A DNA stretch of 64,000 bases from Malania oleifera. Its lineage: Eukaryota > Streptophyta > Magnoliopsida > Santalales > Ximeniaceae. Location of the stretch: NCBI RefSeq assembly GCF_029873635.1, contig NC_080422.1, positions 17,948,049 through 18,012,048 of the forward strand, in the 5' to 3' direction. A program made the translations under genes and the position numbers. Each line of letters starts with the position of its first letter. Positions within the stretch are counted from its first letter, which is position 1. The notes beneath the pieces are model-generated. The model did no database searches. It was not told the origin of the DNA and was given only the letters and a program-made list of their open reading frames with translations. This document shows, one piece after another, positions 22,807 to 34,243 of the stretch.

Positions 22807-25012
22807 TTGACTTTTTGAGTCTGGTCCTTGATTTTGATTATGACAAACTACATGTTACTAAAGGGTATGTTTAAGTACTTGAACAGGTTAATCATTCAGA
22901 TCACACACATGAAAGTGAAGTGGAAGCCAGAAAGGGCTTAAAGCACATTATCTTGGCTGATTCCATGAAAAGTCAAAAGCAAAAAAAGAAGATATTTGTT
23001 TTAATTGTATGTGTATTTTTGTTTCATTATTTGGTATGTAATAATTTATGGTCTGTAATAACCGCTTCACATGAATAATAGGTATTTGTGCTAAACCTAA
23101 CCGTAAATTGACCATAGAGAACCAAATGACCGTAGGGCACCCTTCGATTGACCGAGACCGGATTTTTAGGGTTAGGTCAAAGACCATAGATTCACTTTAG
23201 GTCCCTAAACATCACATGAAAAGTCTCCTATAAGTTAGAAGTTAAAATTATGTGAACAGGGGTGACTTCAAATGAAAATCAAGACTTAAATGCACACTTT
23301 AAGTGTGTTCGGTCGACTGAACCCAAACCTACATAGAAGCTTCAGTCGACCAAACTGAAGTGAACATTTTGACTTTGGTTGGTTTACCATTTTTAAATGA
23401 ATTGGGCACATACGGTCGACCGAATTGACACGTAGGGAATTCCTAACACCCTAGTCAACTAAAATCTTAGTTCAAATTTGACCTGGTCGATCGAACCTCT
23501 GAATTTGGTCAACCGAAGATGCTCTAGTCGACCGAACCTCGGAGGGTTCAAAATCGCTTTAATTTGGTCGACCGAAACCTCGATTCAAAAATGCCACAGT
23601 CGACCGAACTTAGTGATATGGTCAACTGAACCTCAAATATGGTCAACTAAAACCTTTTAGGTTGGCAATTTTTACCGAGGCAAAACAGGGTTTATTTTTT
23701 ATTAACCTCACTTAAACTTTTCAAAAATACCAGATGAGTCCCAAACGATTATATTTTTTGGAATGTCTATATATACTTCCTCATTTAGTTTGATTACCAA
23801 CTGCTTAGGAAAATCATTAGCCAAAAATTCTCTAAAATTCCTTTTGCTCATACTACTCATTTTGAACAAATTCTTTGAATCTTTTAAAATATATTTGCTT
23901 ACTCTCCTCACTCTTTGATTTGAAAAACTATTCTTGAGGAGAATCATTTGTTCATACTCCTTCTTTTGCAAATAGATTTCAACTTGAAAGGGAGTTTGAA
24001 CTTTTGAGTATTCAGCATATTTCCATCCATTTTCAAGCATACAACTCTCATCTTGCATAATCTTTTGAAAATTATTTTTGAGAGTTAGCTTAAAGAGTTT
24101 TTCCTATAGTATTTTATATTGATAAATATTGATTGTGAAAAATCTAGATTTGCTTAAGGTCTTGCATCTTCATTGCAAGTATCTAAAGCTTGCATATTTT
24201 TATTGATATAAGTATATATATCATATTTTTGCAAGATTTTATCCTAATCTTTATTGAGCATTATATTAAGAAATATTTGTTGAGAATATTTGATTAGTTT
24301 TCCCAAGTTCCTTTGATTATTTGATAATTATAATATCTTGAATCAAAGGTCTTACTTATACACACATTGATATACACAAATTGTTGTGAGTTGATATTTT
24401 CACTTGACCAATCTCACCTAAGCATAATAATATGTGAGTGCAATGGTTATTGTTTGAGCGCATCGGTACATATCTTCTTATTATAGAAGCGTGCACTGTA
24501 ATTGTACACGTTGATTGTGCTCAAATTGTTATATCTGTTGTATTCCCAACGTGTGGTTGGAAGAGGGAGACTTGCCCTGTGAAAAGTCATGAATTGGCTT
24601 TGACCTGGTTAACTTGCCTTTGTAAAAGTCTCAGACTGCTTCGACCCGATTAGGAAAGTTAGGTACACCATCCTGGTAAGGTATAGTTATAGGTTGAGGT
24701 CAGCCCCATTAATTGACCTAGTTGTATTCTGTGTCACTCCACCAGTGAAGTGGGCCTATAGTGGAATCCTTGTGCTTGTGAACCAACGCTGGGATGTAGG
24801 CACTTTGGCCGAACCCCGATAACATATCGTGTGTGTAATTTACATTTTCGCAATTTATTTACCGCACATGTATGTTTTATTGTGAATGATTGGATTTATA
24901 ATTGTATAGACAGACCATAGGTTGTGTAATACTATTGTTCGATTAGTTGAACTTAGGAAGAAAATTTTTAATATCCAATTCACCCCCTTTTGGGATTGCA
25001 CCAAAGTCAACA
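22807..25012 (+). mobile_element. Solo LTR, copia-type, copy 3 of the TGTTGAC family
   Basis: It starts TGTTGACTTTTTGAGTC and ends CACCCCCTTTTGGG...AAAGTCAACA. It has the same internal landmarks as the other copies: GATTTTGATTATGACAAA near the start, a GGTCGACC-type array (23311-23650), TATA (23766-23776), the GTTAGGTACACC...GGTCAG block and AACCCCGATAACATATCGTGTG near the end. It lies in the 3' non-coding part of the copia element. No clean 5-bp duplication is seen directly at the ends; ATTTATT occurs just left and about 12 bp right. Confidence 0.83.
23311..23650 (+). repeat. U3 array of GGTCGACC-type motifs, mutated
   Basis: About twelve sites, for example TTCGGTCGACTGAA, CAGTCGACCAAA, CGGTCGACCGAA, TGGTCAACCGAAG, TAGTCGACCGAACC and TGGTCAACTGAACC. 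Most departures from CGGTCGACCG are C-to-T or G-to-A. The last site is about 115 bp before the TATA box. Confidence 0.92.
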
Positions 25013-25097
25013 ACAATGATAGATTTATTAAAGTTTTCAGAGCCATATATTTCTATGTTGAGTAGCTCCCCCTAATTTTGTTCACTCTATCCATTTT

Positions 25098-25388
25098 CTA
25101 TGTGGCCTCTCTACTATGCATTAGACCTAGCTCTCGTTTAATTGGTATAAACCTATCCTCATAAAGAGGTTTGGTGAAAATATCAGTCCAATGTTCATTA
25201 GTGCACACAAACTCAAGTGTCACATCCACTTTCTGCACATAATCACGAATGAAATGATGTCTAATCTCAATATGTTTGGTTCGTGAATCTGAGATAGGAT
25301 TCTTTGAAATGTTGATTGCACTAGTATTATCACATTTAATTGGAACTGTATCGTAGTGCAATCTAAAATCCATAAGTTGTTGTTTCAT
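25098..25388 (-). pseudogene. pol: copia RNase H domain
   Basis: It contains IKCDNTSAINISKNPI, RTKHIEIRHHFIRD and DIFTKPL, the standard end of Ty1/copia pol. An open stretch of 96 codons ends at 25098, probably near the natural end of pol. Confidence 0.9.
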
Positions 25389-25589
25389 GTAAAGCGTTTG
25401 AACACAACATCTTCCAACCGCAATATATTCTGCCTTGACTGTGGATAAGGCAACTAAGTTCTATTTCTTGGAGAATCAAGAAACCATAGATTGTCTTAAA
25501 TAGTGACAAATGCCGCTAGTACTCTTTCTATCTACCTTGCTACCAGCAAAGTCAGCATCGGCGTAGCTAACAATCTCAAATGTCGTATG

Positions 25590-26583
25590 CTAAGGGTACC
25601 ATAAGCCTAATTCTATAATCCTAACAAGGTACCTAAGAATTCTTTTGACCGCTAACATATGAGACTCCTTAGGAGCAGCTTGAAACCTAGCACACATGCA
25701 CATACTAAAAATAATATTAGGTCGACTAGCTATAAGATATAGAACACTACCAATCATGTCACGATAAAGTTTCACATCAACAAGGATTCCTTGCTCATCT
25801 TTATTAAGTTTGGTGGAAGAACTCATAGGAGTACCAAGAATTTTACCATCTTCCATATTAAATTTCTTGAGCAAGTCCCTAACATATTTAGATTGACATA
25901 TGAAATTATCATATTTAGCTTGTTTAATTTGCAGTCCTAGAAAGAAACTTAGTTCACCCATCATGCTCATTTCGAATTCACTTTGCATGCATTTGGAAAA
26001 ATCATTACACAACTCATTGTTAGTAGCTCCAAATATCATCTACATAAATTTGCACAATGAGCATATGATCATTTTTAGATTTGATGAAAAGTGTAGTATC
26101 AATTTTGCCACTGGTAAAATCATTATCTAGGAGAAAACCATTAAACCTCTCATACCAAGCTCTAGAAGCTTGTTTCAATCCATACAAGGCTTTTGACAAC
26201 TGGTATACATGATCATGATATTTATGATTTTCAAAACCGGGAGGTTGTTCTACATAAACTTCTTTATTTATATAACCATTTAGAAAGGTGCCTTTAACAT
26301 CCATTTGATACAATTTAAAGTTCTAAAAAGCGGCATAAGCAAGCAACATACGAATGACTTCCGTTCTAGCTACAGGAGCATAGGTTTCTTCAAAGTCTAT
26401 CCCTTCTTCCTGATTATATCCCTGGGCAACTAGTCTAGCTTTGTTACTAGTTACTACCCCATTTTCATCCTTTTTGTTTCTATACACCCATTTAGTTCCA
26501 ATAATTGTATGATCATTGGATATAGGAACTAGGGTCCAAACTTTACTTCTTTCAAATTGATTAAGCTCTTCCTGTATAGACAT
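25590..26583 (-). pseudogene. pol: copia reverse transcriptase
   Basis: Read 26583 to 25590: [40 protein letters not shown], then after a small break QMDVKGTFLNGYINKEVYV, QPPGFE, LYGLKQASRAWY, and the catalytic box YVDDI at about 26030-26045. It continues in a shifted frame with MGELSFFLGLQI and SRPNIIFSMCMCAR. At least two frame breaks (about 26315 and 26030) separate the pieces. Confidence 0.92.
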
Positions 26584-26716
26584 TACCCAAGATTCATCCT
26601 TTATGGTTTCCTTAATATTTTTGGGTTATTTCTGGGATAAGAAAGGAAGATCATCTGGCTACACCATGTGAAGGTTCACCTATAATTTGATCTAAAGGGT
26701 GGTTCCTAATGAATTT

Positions 26717-28058
26717 TCAATCCCTAGGTAGCTCTTGAGCCTCACTTTCAACTTTATTTTCTTCAATTGATTTATCATTAATTTCTGAATTTTCGTCCAC
26801 ATTATTTTCAATAGATAGCTTACCTAATCCTTTTCTAATATCAATATAATCTTCATCATCTCTTTTAGAAAACTGATTAGATTCATCAAACACAACATGA
26901 ATAGATTGAATAACAGTTAATGTTCTTTTATTAAAAACTCTGTATGCTTTACTGTTAAGTGAATAACTTAGGAAAATACCTTCATCAGATTTAGAGTCAA
27001 ATTTCCCTAGGTGTTCATTATCCCTAAGTACAAAGCATTTACAACGAAAGACTTGAAAAATAGGAAATATAATGTCTATGGTCATTCCATATTTTATAGG
27101 GGAGAGCCCTATTAAGAGATGGTCTGATTAATACTCTATTCATTACATAACATGCAGTACTCATAGTTTTGGCCCAGAAATATTTGGGTAATTTACCCAT
27201 TTCTTGTAAGGACCTATTCTTTCTTTCTATAACTCTGTATTGTTCCCCTATCACTTCTTATGTGTGTGTTTTGTAGTTTTTTTCATTTTGAATTCTTCTA
27301 CATAGTTTAGTGAATTGTTCACATGATTCATCTTTATGAGAGAGAAATAGTACCCATGTGAACCTAGAATAATGATCCACGATAACAAAAGCATACAATT
27401 TTCCATCTAGACTTTGAACATGATTAGGACCAAATAAATCTAAGTGTTGCATTTCAAGTGGTCTAGTGGTAGATATGACTTTCTTTTTCTTAAAATTTGA
27501 TTTAGTTTGCTTACCCATTTGACATGCTTCACAAATTTTATCTTTTACAGAATGTGTTTTTGGAAAGACTTTAACTAAGTCCTTTTTCACAAGTTTTGAC
27601 AAAAAATCCATACTAGTATGTCCTAAATGTCTATGCCACAACCAATTAGCTTCATTTATAGCAGAAAAACATGTAACTTGTTGAGAAGTTAAATTATCAA
27701 AACTAGTGGTGTATACATTTTCATGACGTTCAGTAGTAAAAATTACTTTGTTATCAAATTTACTCTCAACAATGCATTTATCATTTTCAAAAGATACTTT
27801 ATACCCTTTATCATACAATTGGCTCATACTTAACAAATTATGTTTCAAGCTATCAACAAGTAGTACATTCTTAATAACGAGGGAAGGTTCCTTACCAACC
27901 TTACCTACACCAACGATTCGGCCCTTTGCATTGTCCCCGAATTTCACTAACCCTCCATCCTTGGGAGCGATGGATGCGAACTTGGCCTTGTCACCGGCCA
28001 TATGCCCTGAGCAGCCACTATCCAAGTACCACTTATCCTTGGAAGAGGACGCTCTCAA
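26717..28058 (-). pseudogene. pol: copia protease and integrase
   Basis: It begins with the protease active site [11 protein letters not shown] just inside 28058. The gag-preintegrase HHCC motif follows (WHRHLGH...CEACQMGK), then the integrase core (HLDLFGP, VIVDHYSRFTWV). The frame breaks at 27258, and the third catalytic residue lies in the next piece (VIERKNRSLQEM, 27254-27039). The C-terminal part with FRCKCFVLRDNEHLGKFD and FLSYSLNSKAYRVFN is at 27085-26717. Confidence 0.9.
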
Positions 28059-28079
28059 ACACCCCTGTAAGAAAATCTA

Positions 28080-28290
28080 AGTAACTGACACTAGTCGCCA
28101 AATTATGTTGGGTCCAAAGGGGTTAGTTCTTGATTCACCTTTGACTCTCCACACCTTTTTAATTCTTACATGCTTATTTCTAAAAGGACAATCAAACTGA
28201 ATATGACCTATCTGTTTGCATTTATAATATATTGTTTGCCTGACAGATTCTTTAGGTGGAATGTAGGATTTTGATTTACGAGTAAAATAT
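28080..28290 (-). pseudogene. gag: copia gag, C-terminal zinc-knuckle part
   Basis: YYKCKQIGHIQFDCPF is a CCHC-like knuckle. The frame is separated from the rest of gag (from 30136) by the nested LTR copy 4. Confidence 0.8.
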
Positions 28291-28295
28291 CCCAT

Positions 28296-30135
28296 ATAAA
28301 GATTATTTTATATCCAGTAGCAGTATTACTCATCCCTAGGGTCAATCTAGCATAGATATAAAATAAATCAATATATTCAGCTAAAATTAAATTGCATAAG
28401 TAAACTATTTACACATGCACAGTAAAACAAGTAAAGAGAAATAACACAAGATATGTTATCGAGGTTCTGCAAATATGCTTACATCCTTGCCTTGGCTCAC
28501 AAGTACAAGGATTCCACGAAGGCTCACTTCATGGGTGGAGCAGCACCAAAATACAACCAGGTCAAATTAACACAGGACTAACATCAACCTTTACAACGAA
28601 TCCTTCCAGACTAGACTAACGCCCCTTCAGGCCATGCCTGGAATACAACCAATTCACAATACAAAATGTGTACAAAGTATATGCTTCTCCAACAAGCAGA
28701 TCTGTACTAGTATCAATCAATGCACATCAATAATATAAGAACTATAAGCTCGGTGAAATATGTGTGCAATCAACACTCAATATAATATCTATATTCAATC
28801 AAGCACAAAAGTGTATTAACAAGCTTATCTTTGAAATTATGTATAGATGTAAATCTTAATCACAATTTAGGGTTTCAAAGATTTCCACCAAGAGTAATCA
28901 AAATATCTCTAAAAAATATTTTCTCAATATTCAAGCACAAGAGATATTCAAAAAATGAGCTTGTGAAAAGATTTTTGCACACTAAAAAACACAAGCTATG
29001 GTGTCTTGCAATTCAAATGCCAAGAACCACAAGCTTTAAAGTTTCCCTCATAATGGATTTATTGAATTAAACCGAAGGAAAACTTTAGCTATAACTCTCA
29101 ATAAAAAATAACCAAGTAATCACTCAATGAGAGTTTTTAGCAACTAGGAATAATATAGAATCACTCAAGAATACTCTCACAAGGCTTGATTTTGCAAAAG
29201 AGTAGTAGTATGTGAGGGTAGAGGCTTTGTATAGAGATTGAGCTTTGAAACATTTTAGAGGATTTCTTTTTTAATATGAATGCTAATCCTCTCTTAATTG
29301 AGCAAATGAACCTATATTTACAGATAGGGCCAAAATTATAACTGTTGGGGATACCACAGGGATTATTAAAATTGTTTTAAATGAGTTTAATAAAAATAAC
29401 CCCGTTTTAACCTCGGTAAAAATCGAGCAACCCGAGAGTTTCAGTTGACCAAATCACTAAGTTCGGTCGACCGTGGCATTTTTGAACTAAGGTTTTGGTT
29501 GACCAGATTAAGGTGATTTTGAACCCTCCGAGGTTCGATCGACTAGGGCAAGTTTGGTTAACCAAATTCATAAGTTCAGTCGACCAAGTCAAATTTGAAC
29601 TAATATTTTGGTCGACCATGGCGTTGAGAATTCCCCACGTGTCAGTTCAGTCGACCATATAATTCAAGTTCATTTTAAAATGGTTGACCGAATAGTCAAC
29701 AAGTTGACTCTAGGAGGTTCGGACGACCGAAGCTTCTATGTTGGTTCAGGTTCGGTCGACCAAACACACTTACGGTGTGCATTTAAATTCTATTTTAAAT
29801 CAAAAGTTTCCCCTAATAACATATGTGATAATGGAGACTAACATAAGTGCTAGTGTAAGGACCTAGGGTCTTTCTAAGGTTATTTTTAAGCTTATGGTTC
29901 CTATATGCATGATGTGCATCAATTATTACATACCGTTCTTAATTAAATATTACATACCCGAATTGAAAAGAATATAAATTACAAAGAAAATAAATATTCT
30001 AGGTCTTTATCTTCTTCAAGTCACCTCATGCCATCATATGATCTTGCCAATATAATCCAGCACACAAACTTGACAGACTTTAAATACCAGAATATTTGTC
30101 ATAATCAAAACAGGGTATGACCTATAAGGTCAACA
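28296..30135 (-). mobile_element. LTR of the TGTTGAC family, copy 4 (3' end atypical)
   Basis: On the minus strand it starts TGTTGACCTTATAGGTCATACC at 30135 and has the family landmarks: ATTTTGATTATGACAAATATTC, a GGTCGACC array (29425-29765), a weak TATA (29311-29321), the TGGTGCTGCTCCACCCATGAAGTG block and AACCTCGATAACATATCTTGTG. The usual CAATTCACCCCC end is missing; the last 150 bp diverge. CCCAC (30136) and CCCAT (28291-28295) could be a 5-bp duplication with one transition, placing the insertion inside copia gag. Confidence 0.75.
29425..29765 (-). repeat. U3 array of GGTCGACC-type motifs in copy 4
   Basis: About eleven sites, e.g. TTCGGTCGACCGTGG, TTCAGTCGACCAAG, TTTGGTCGACCATGG, TTCGGACGACCGAAG and TTCGGTCGACCAAAC, with decayed forms such as TTTGGTTGACCAGA. 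Confidence 0.92.
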
Positions 30136-30614
30136 CCCACATTTTCGAAATTTGTAAATTAGAGCAATATGCCCATTTTTGCCACAAATATAATAAACAT
30201 TGTTGTTTTTCTTATAAGGGGGTCCTTGGTTCAAATTCTTTTGATTAGGGTTGCGCCTATTCATTTTGTGAGGTCTACTAATAGTTTTCATATTTCTCCT
30301 CTTAGGCTTTAATTAAGAGTTTTTAGGAAAAAGACCTTTGGGCAAAGTATTATGTTCGTAAGTAATAAAATTTACCTTTGTGGTATTACCATTATTGGTA
30401 TTACCATTTTCGTGCAGAATTGCATCTTGCTCTTTTGCCTCCTCGGTATCATTTTTTTTTTTGGATCCTTCTCGGTGAAAACATAAGCACTTTTGAGGAG
30501 AATAAGGTAAAAGAGTACCTTGCCTTTCCACCTCTTAAAGTGAGCTCCTTTAAAGTGCAAAGGCTTGTTGAGATCTCCAATATTTTCCCTCGATTTCTCA
30601 AATATAGGCTCCAT
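30136..30614 (-). pseudogene. gag: copia gag, N-terminal part
   Basis: ATG at 30614 opens a frame with [21 protein letters not shown], the typical start of plant copia gag. It shifts frame near 30450-30470, where a T/A run (GGATCCTTCTC...TTTTTTTT on plus) suggests slippage. A CCHC-like ICGKNGHIA stretch lies at about 30190-30150. The ATG is only about 20 bp from the 5' LTR end. Confidence 0.82.
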
Positions 30615-30634
30615 ATTTTGAATTTCCTTAAAAT

Positions 30635-31281
30635 TGTTAGTAAACTAATAATATAAATTAATAAAACTTAGATACAAATAAAATTAAAATAAAACCATGA
30701 TTCACAAATAGGTTGGGGCAAAAATATTTCACTCTCTTTAAAGAGATTCAAGCCCTCTGCGGTTTATTGGCTTAGCCCACGATCTGAAGCAGCAGAACTC
30801 TTCAAGACTTGTCTCCCTCGGGATACAACAACCTGATTTGAATCGTATAACTCTCTCCAATTTTGCACAAAGGGAGGAATTCAAAGCTCCACACACACAC
30901 ACACACACAAATAAAATAAAATAAAATAACACGTTTCTTTGCTTGCCAAACTCTCTAGACTCAAAATAAGGATGATATGATGAGAATAAAGAGAAGAGAT
31001 TGGTGTATTGTGCTAATGCCTCAAGTCTATTTATAGGCACAATATGATCATTCATCCTCCATGTACTTAATAAATAAGATATGCATATATTAAGTCGATA
31101 CAATCCTAGATTTAAGGTATATTCATATAATTAATCTTATACATTTATGAGATACATGAATGAATGACCATAACTCAATTCAAGGTACATCTTCTTTTCC
31201 AAGATAACAATAAAGTAATAATATTATTATAATACACAAATAATATTATAATAATAATAATAATATTAAAATACACTAACA
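30635..31281 (-). repeat. 5' LTR of the copia element
   Basis: 647 bp, TGTTAGTGTATTTTAATATT...TTACTAACA on the minus strand, pairing with 21415-22078. It has a CA microsatellite at 30892-30909 absent from the other LTR. No obvious tRNA-Met primer site follows it. Confidence 0.92.
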
Positions 31282-31286
31282 CAAAA

Positions 31287-31546
31287 TATATAATTTGGCA
31301 ATATTTTCAATGCTAGAAAGGAATGAATTATGTGGAAAGCAAAGAGAAAATGTATGATGAACCTATAGCTCGAATTGAATTACTGATCTCATTTCATGCC
31401 ATTTTTATTTACTAAACTTTGTTTTATAAGAAGGCTTTAAGATTTAACTTGCCTTTTGTTTAACCAAAGGAAAGTCATTTCCAAATGCTATTCACTTTTT
31501 AAATTGAAGGATTATACAATCTCTTCTGCCATTCCCTTGCACTTCA
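31287..31546. other. Short spacer
   Basis: 260 bp between the copia element and the next solo LTR; no frame or repeat recognised. Confidence 0.5.
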
Positions 31547-31616
31547 TGTAGAGACTTGGCAAAATATAATAATAAGGAAATAAATAAAAAGGAGGGAATT
31601 TGGTTTGGGGAAGCCC

Positions 31617-31770
31617 AAACCGTTGATGGTTTGTGTGAGGAGCACAAAAAATCGTCGATGGTTTTCTTTTTACCAAGGAGCGGTTACAGATAAAACGGTA
31701 AAATGGAGCGGGTTAAAAACTCAAACCGTTGACAGTTTTGTGCTCGACACAGAAAATTGTCGACGGTTTT
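31617..31770 (+). repeat. U3 dyads of AAACCGTCGACGGTTT type
   Basis: Four sites: AAACCGTTGATGGTTTG, AAATCGTCGATGGTTTT, AAACCGTTGACAGTTTT and AAATTGTCGACGGTTTT. They are followed by a T-run and the TATA box about 34 bp later. Confidence 0.85.
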
Positions 31771-32532
31771 TTTTTTTTTTTTTTTTTTTTTTTGCAGAGG
31801 TGATATAAAGAAAGATCTTGCGAGCAATTTGCAAATGAAATAAAATTTCTTCTTCTTTCTCTCATGAAACCCTACGGTTTCTCTCTCTCCTTTATTCGAT
31901 TTTCACTCCATTAAGGCTCGTTTTGATGATTTGGAACCATCACGAGGTTCATGGGATGATTCTCTACCAATCTAGTGGAGTGGATCGTTGATTTGGGATT
32001 CCGGGGCAATATCCCAAAATCACGGTAAGTGAGGTGTTTTAGAGTTTTATTGTTAGTTTGGAGTATATTAGGACTAGGGAATGTTAAAATAGTGCTTTAT
32101 TTGAGGTTGAGTCGATTGAACTCGGGTTATTGAATCAGGGTTCAGGTGAGCGCCGCAAGCATCGTTTGGGGTCCCTACTGGCGTAGTTCAGGAAACTAAG
32201 TAAGGGGAATAGATTAAGCCAGTAGATTTGTAAATTTCACTGGTTAAAAATGGAAATTATTTGTGTATTTATATGATTATTCTATTGAAAGCCAACCGTT
32301 TGAACTGTGGTTTTTTTAGCCTAGGACCATAGTTATTATTTGTGAAAATGGAATGATGAAAGTAATGGGTTTTTTGGAAATTGTGGAGATAATTTGATGT
32401 GTATTTTCAGTAAAACTGACGATGAATATGGGTTGGCTAATTATTTTAATGAGATATAATTATTCGTATTATTTGAAATGTGTGGCATGAGTAAAATGAT
32501 AATACTGAGTTGAGTTGTGATATATATATATC

Positions 32533-32566
<34 letters not shown>

Positions 32567-32972
32567 TGACATGTTGGAAATACTGAAATGTGATGAGAAT
32601 ATATACTGCATGTGTATTATTTAATCAGAGCAGGATGTGAATGTTAAATTGCAACGTATGATTTGAGAGCTCCGGTGGACCATAGTAAGGCACACTACTG
32701 TTGCGCGTGATTTCTGCAAAGCTTAGTGCACACACGTGTCTCATGGAGAGTGTGGAGACGGGATGGTCAATTGGGCTGAGAAGGGTTGAGTCACTCGTGA
32801 AGTCTAGACCAATATGGGAACAGCCAATCTGACTTACAGACTGAAGAGGTTATTACTGATTTAACTCTGGTGGGCCGACTAGGGTTAAGTCCAGCCTTCG
32901 AGCTGCACAACCCGTTATTGGGGGGGGGGTGAAGCATGACAGTGATTATCCATCTAGTAGTAAGTTCTAAAT

Positions 32973-33366
32973 GCATAATTGTTTAATTTAACCAGTAAAT
33001 AATATGAGAGCAGAACATGTGAATGCAGACGTGAATACAGATTTATGTGATATGAAATGTGGATGATGTGAAATGGGAATTGATATTATATGAAATGTGA
33101 AAGTCAATTATGTGATGCAAAATACTAAGAACAAGAAGAGATGAGTAATACAGAGATAATAGATATAATGCAAAATTGCTTAATTTAACAAGTGAATAAT
33201 ATGATAATAGAATATGTGAATGCAGACGTGAATACAGATTTATGTGATGTGAAATTATGGATGATGTGAAATAGGAATTGAGATTATGTGAAATGTGAAA
33301 GTGAATTATGTGATGCAAAATACTAAGAACATAAAGAGATGAGTAATACAGAGATAACAGATACAG
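32973..33366 (+). repeat. Tandem duplication, about 200-bp unit
   Basis: The unit holding AATGCAGACGTGAATACAGA, GATGATGTGAAAT and GAGATGAGTAATACAGAGAT occurs twice in succession with a few substitutions. Confidence 0.93.
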
Positions 33367-33409
33367 AGTAAAGTAAATATGTATTAAATATTGTAATATT
33401 ATATTTATT

Positions 33410-33750
33410 TGGGTCGAAGTATACACTCCACCCGAGGGCTTGCGGAGAAAGGCGAATGCCTTGATTATTATCAGATGTAGCCATACTGGGTTGTTTAATG
33501 TATTAGGGTAAAGGGAAGCTACTTGTATGAACGGGTAATCTTCCCTATTCTCGGGAACTTCTGCCAGTAAAAATTTGTGTGAATGTGTGTGAATACGAGA
33601 TAAACTATCCACCTAAGGGCTTACCGAGTAAGGTAAGTGCCCTGATATGCTTCAGTCGTTACTATAGGTTGCATAAGATATCAGAGTAGATGAGTGCTAC
33701 TTATATGGGCGGATAATTACCCCAATTCTTGGGAACTCTCGTTATTAAGA
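33410..33750 (+). repeat. Older tandem duplication, about 180-bp unit
   Basis: Two diverged copies with GAGGGCTTGCGGAGAAAGGCG / AAGGGCTTACCGAGTAAGGT, then GGAAGCTACTTGTATGAACG / TGAGTGCTACTTATATGGGC, and TTCTCGGGAACTTC / TTCTTGGGAACTCTC. Confidence 0.85.
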
Positions 33751-34243
33751 AAAAAAAAAAAAACGCTGCATGTATGTGAGTAGGGACAGAGAATGATTTA
33801 ATAATTGTGAAATAAATTATAAATGATGATTATATATTTGTACACAAACCTCATGATAGCCACACATAAGTGTTAATCTATTCCGACTTACTGAGTTGTG
33901 TCTCACCCGATATGAATTTTATCTTTTTCCGGACCCCCATGTGATCGAATTCAATGAGCTTGGGGCTTGGCATAGAATTTTTTAAAGAGAGAGAGAGAGA
34001 GAGGGTATAAACTTTGGTTATATTTTTGGGGTTGTATTATAGTTATGTTTTCTGAGTTGTATATTTGGGAATACTGGATGTTAGGGAATACCTTTTGAGA
34101 TTGTATATATGTAGAAACTCTAGTATATTATTGAGGAGTTTTTATTATTTCCGTTACTTAATTGATGTGAAAATATCATATATAGGTAAATGGAACTCGT
34201 GGCACCCGGGCCCCACTTGGCGGGTTCGGGACATCACACTTCA

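Larger units (their letters stand above)
21415..31281 (-). mobile_element. Ty1/copia retrotransposon with both LTRs, decayed, two nested LTRs
   Basis: The element runs on the minus strand. 5' LTR 30635-31281 and 3' LTR 21415-22078 share sequence throughout; the terminal form is TGTTAG...CTAACA, with the inner TG mutated to TT in the 3' copy. CAAAA flanks both ends (21410-21414 and 31282-31286), a perfect 5-bp target duplication. Domain order PR, integrase, RT, RNase H (28058 down to 25098) is that of Ty1/copia. Two LTRs of the TGTTGAC family have inserted, one in the 3' untranslated part and one in gag. Frames are interrupted repeatedly. Confidence 0.94.
31547..34238 (+). mobile_element. Solo LTR of a gypsy chromovirus-like element, perfect TSD
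   Basis: It starts TGTAGAGACTTGGC and ends GGCGGGTTCGGGACATCACA, resembling the end of the gypsy-1 LTR (GGGTTCGGGGCGTGACA). CTTCA flanks both sides (31542-31546 and 34239-34243), a perfect 5-bp duplication. It has dyad motifs (31617-31770), TATA (31804-31810), CT-rich leader, GGAACCATCACGAGG and the TTACTGAGTTGTGTCTCACC block found in all gypsy LTRs here. Two internal tandem duplications are present. It ends 0.6 kb beyond the stop codon of the convergent PDR gene. Confidence 0.9.

Noticed and set aside
28296..28450. Normal CAATTCACCCCC end for LTR copy 4
   Set aside because: Looked for and not found; the copy probably lost or replaced its 3' end.
33043..33612. 189-codon minus-strand frame
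   Set aside because: Falls across the two tandem duplications of the solo LTR and its halves repeat each other; antisense to the LTR.
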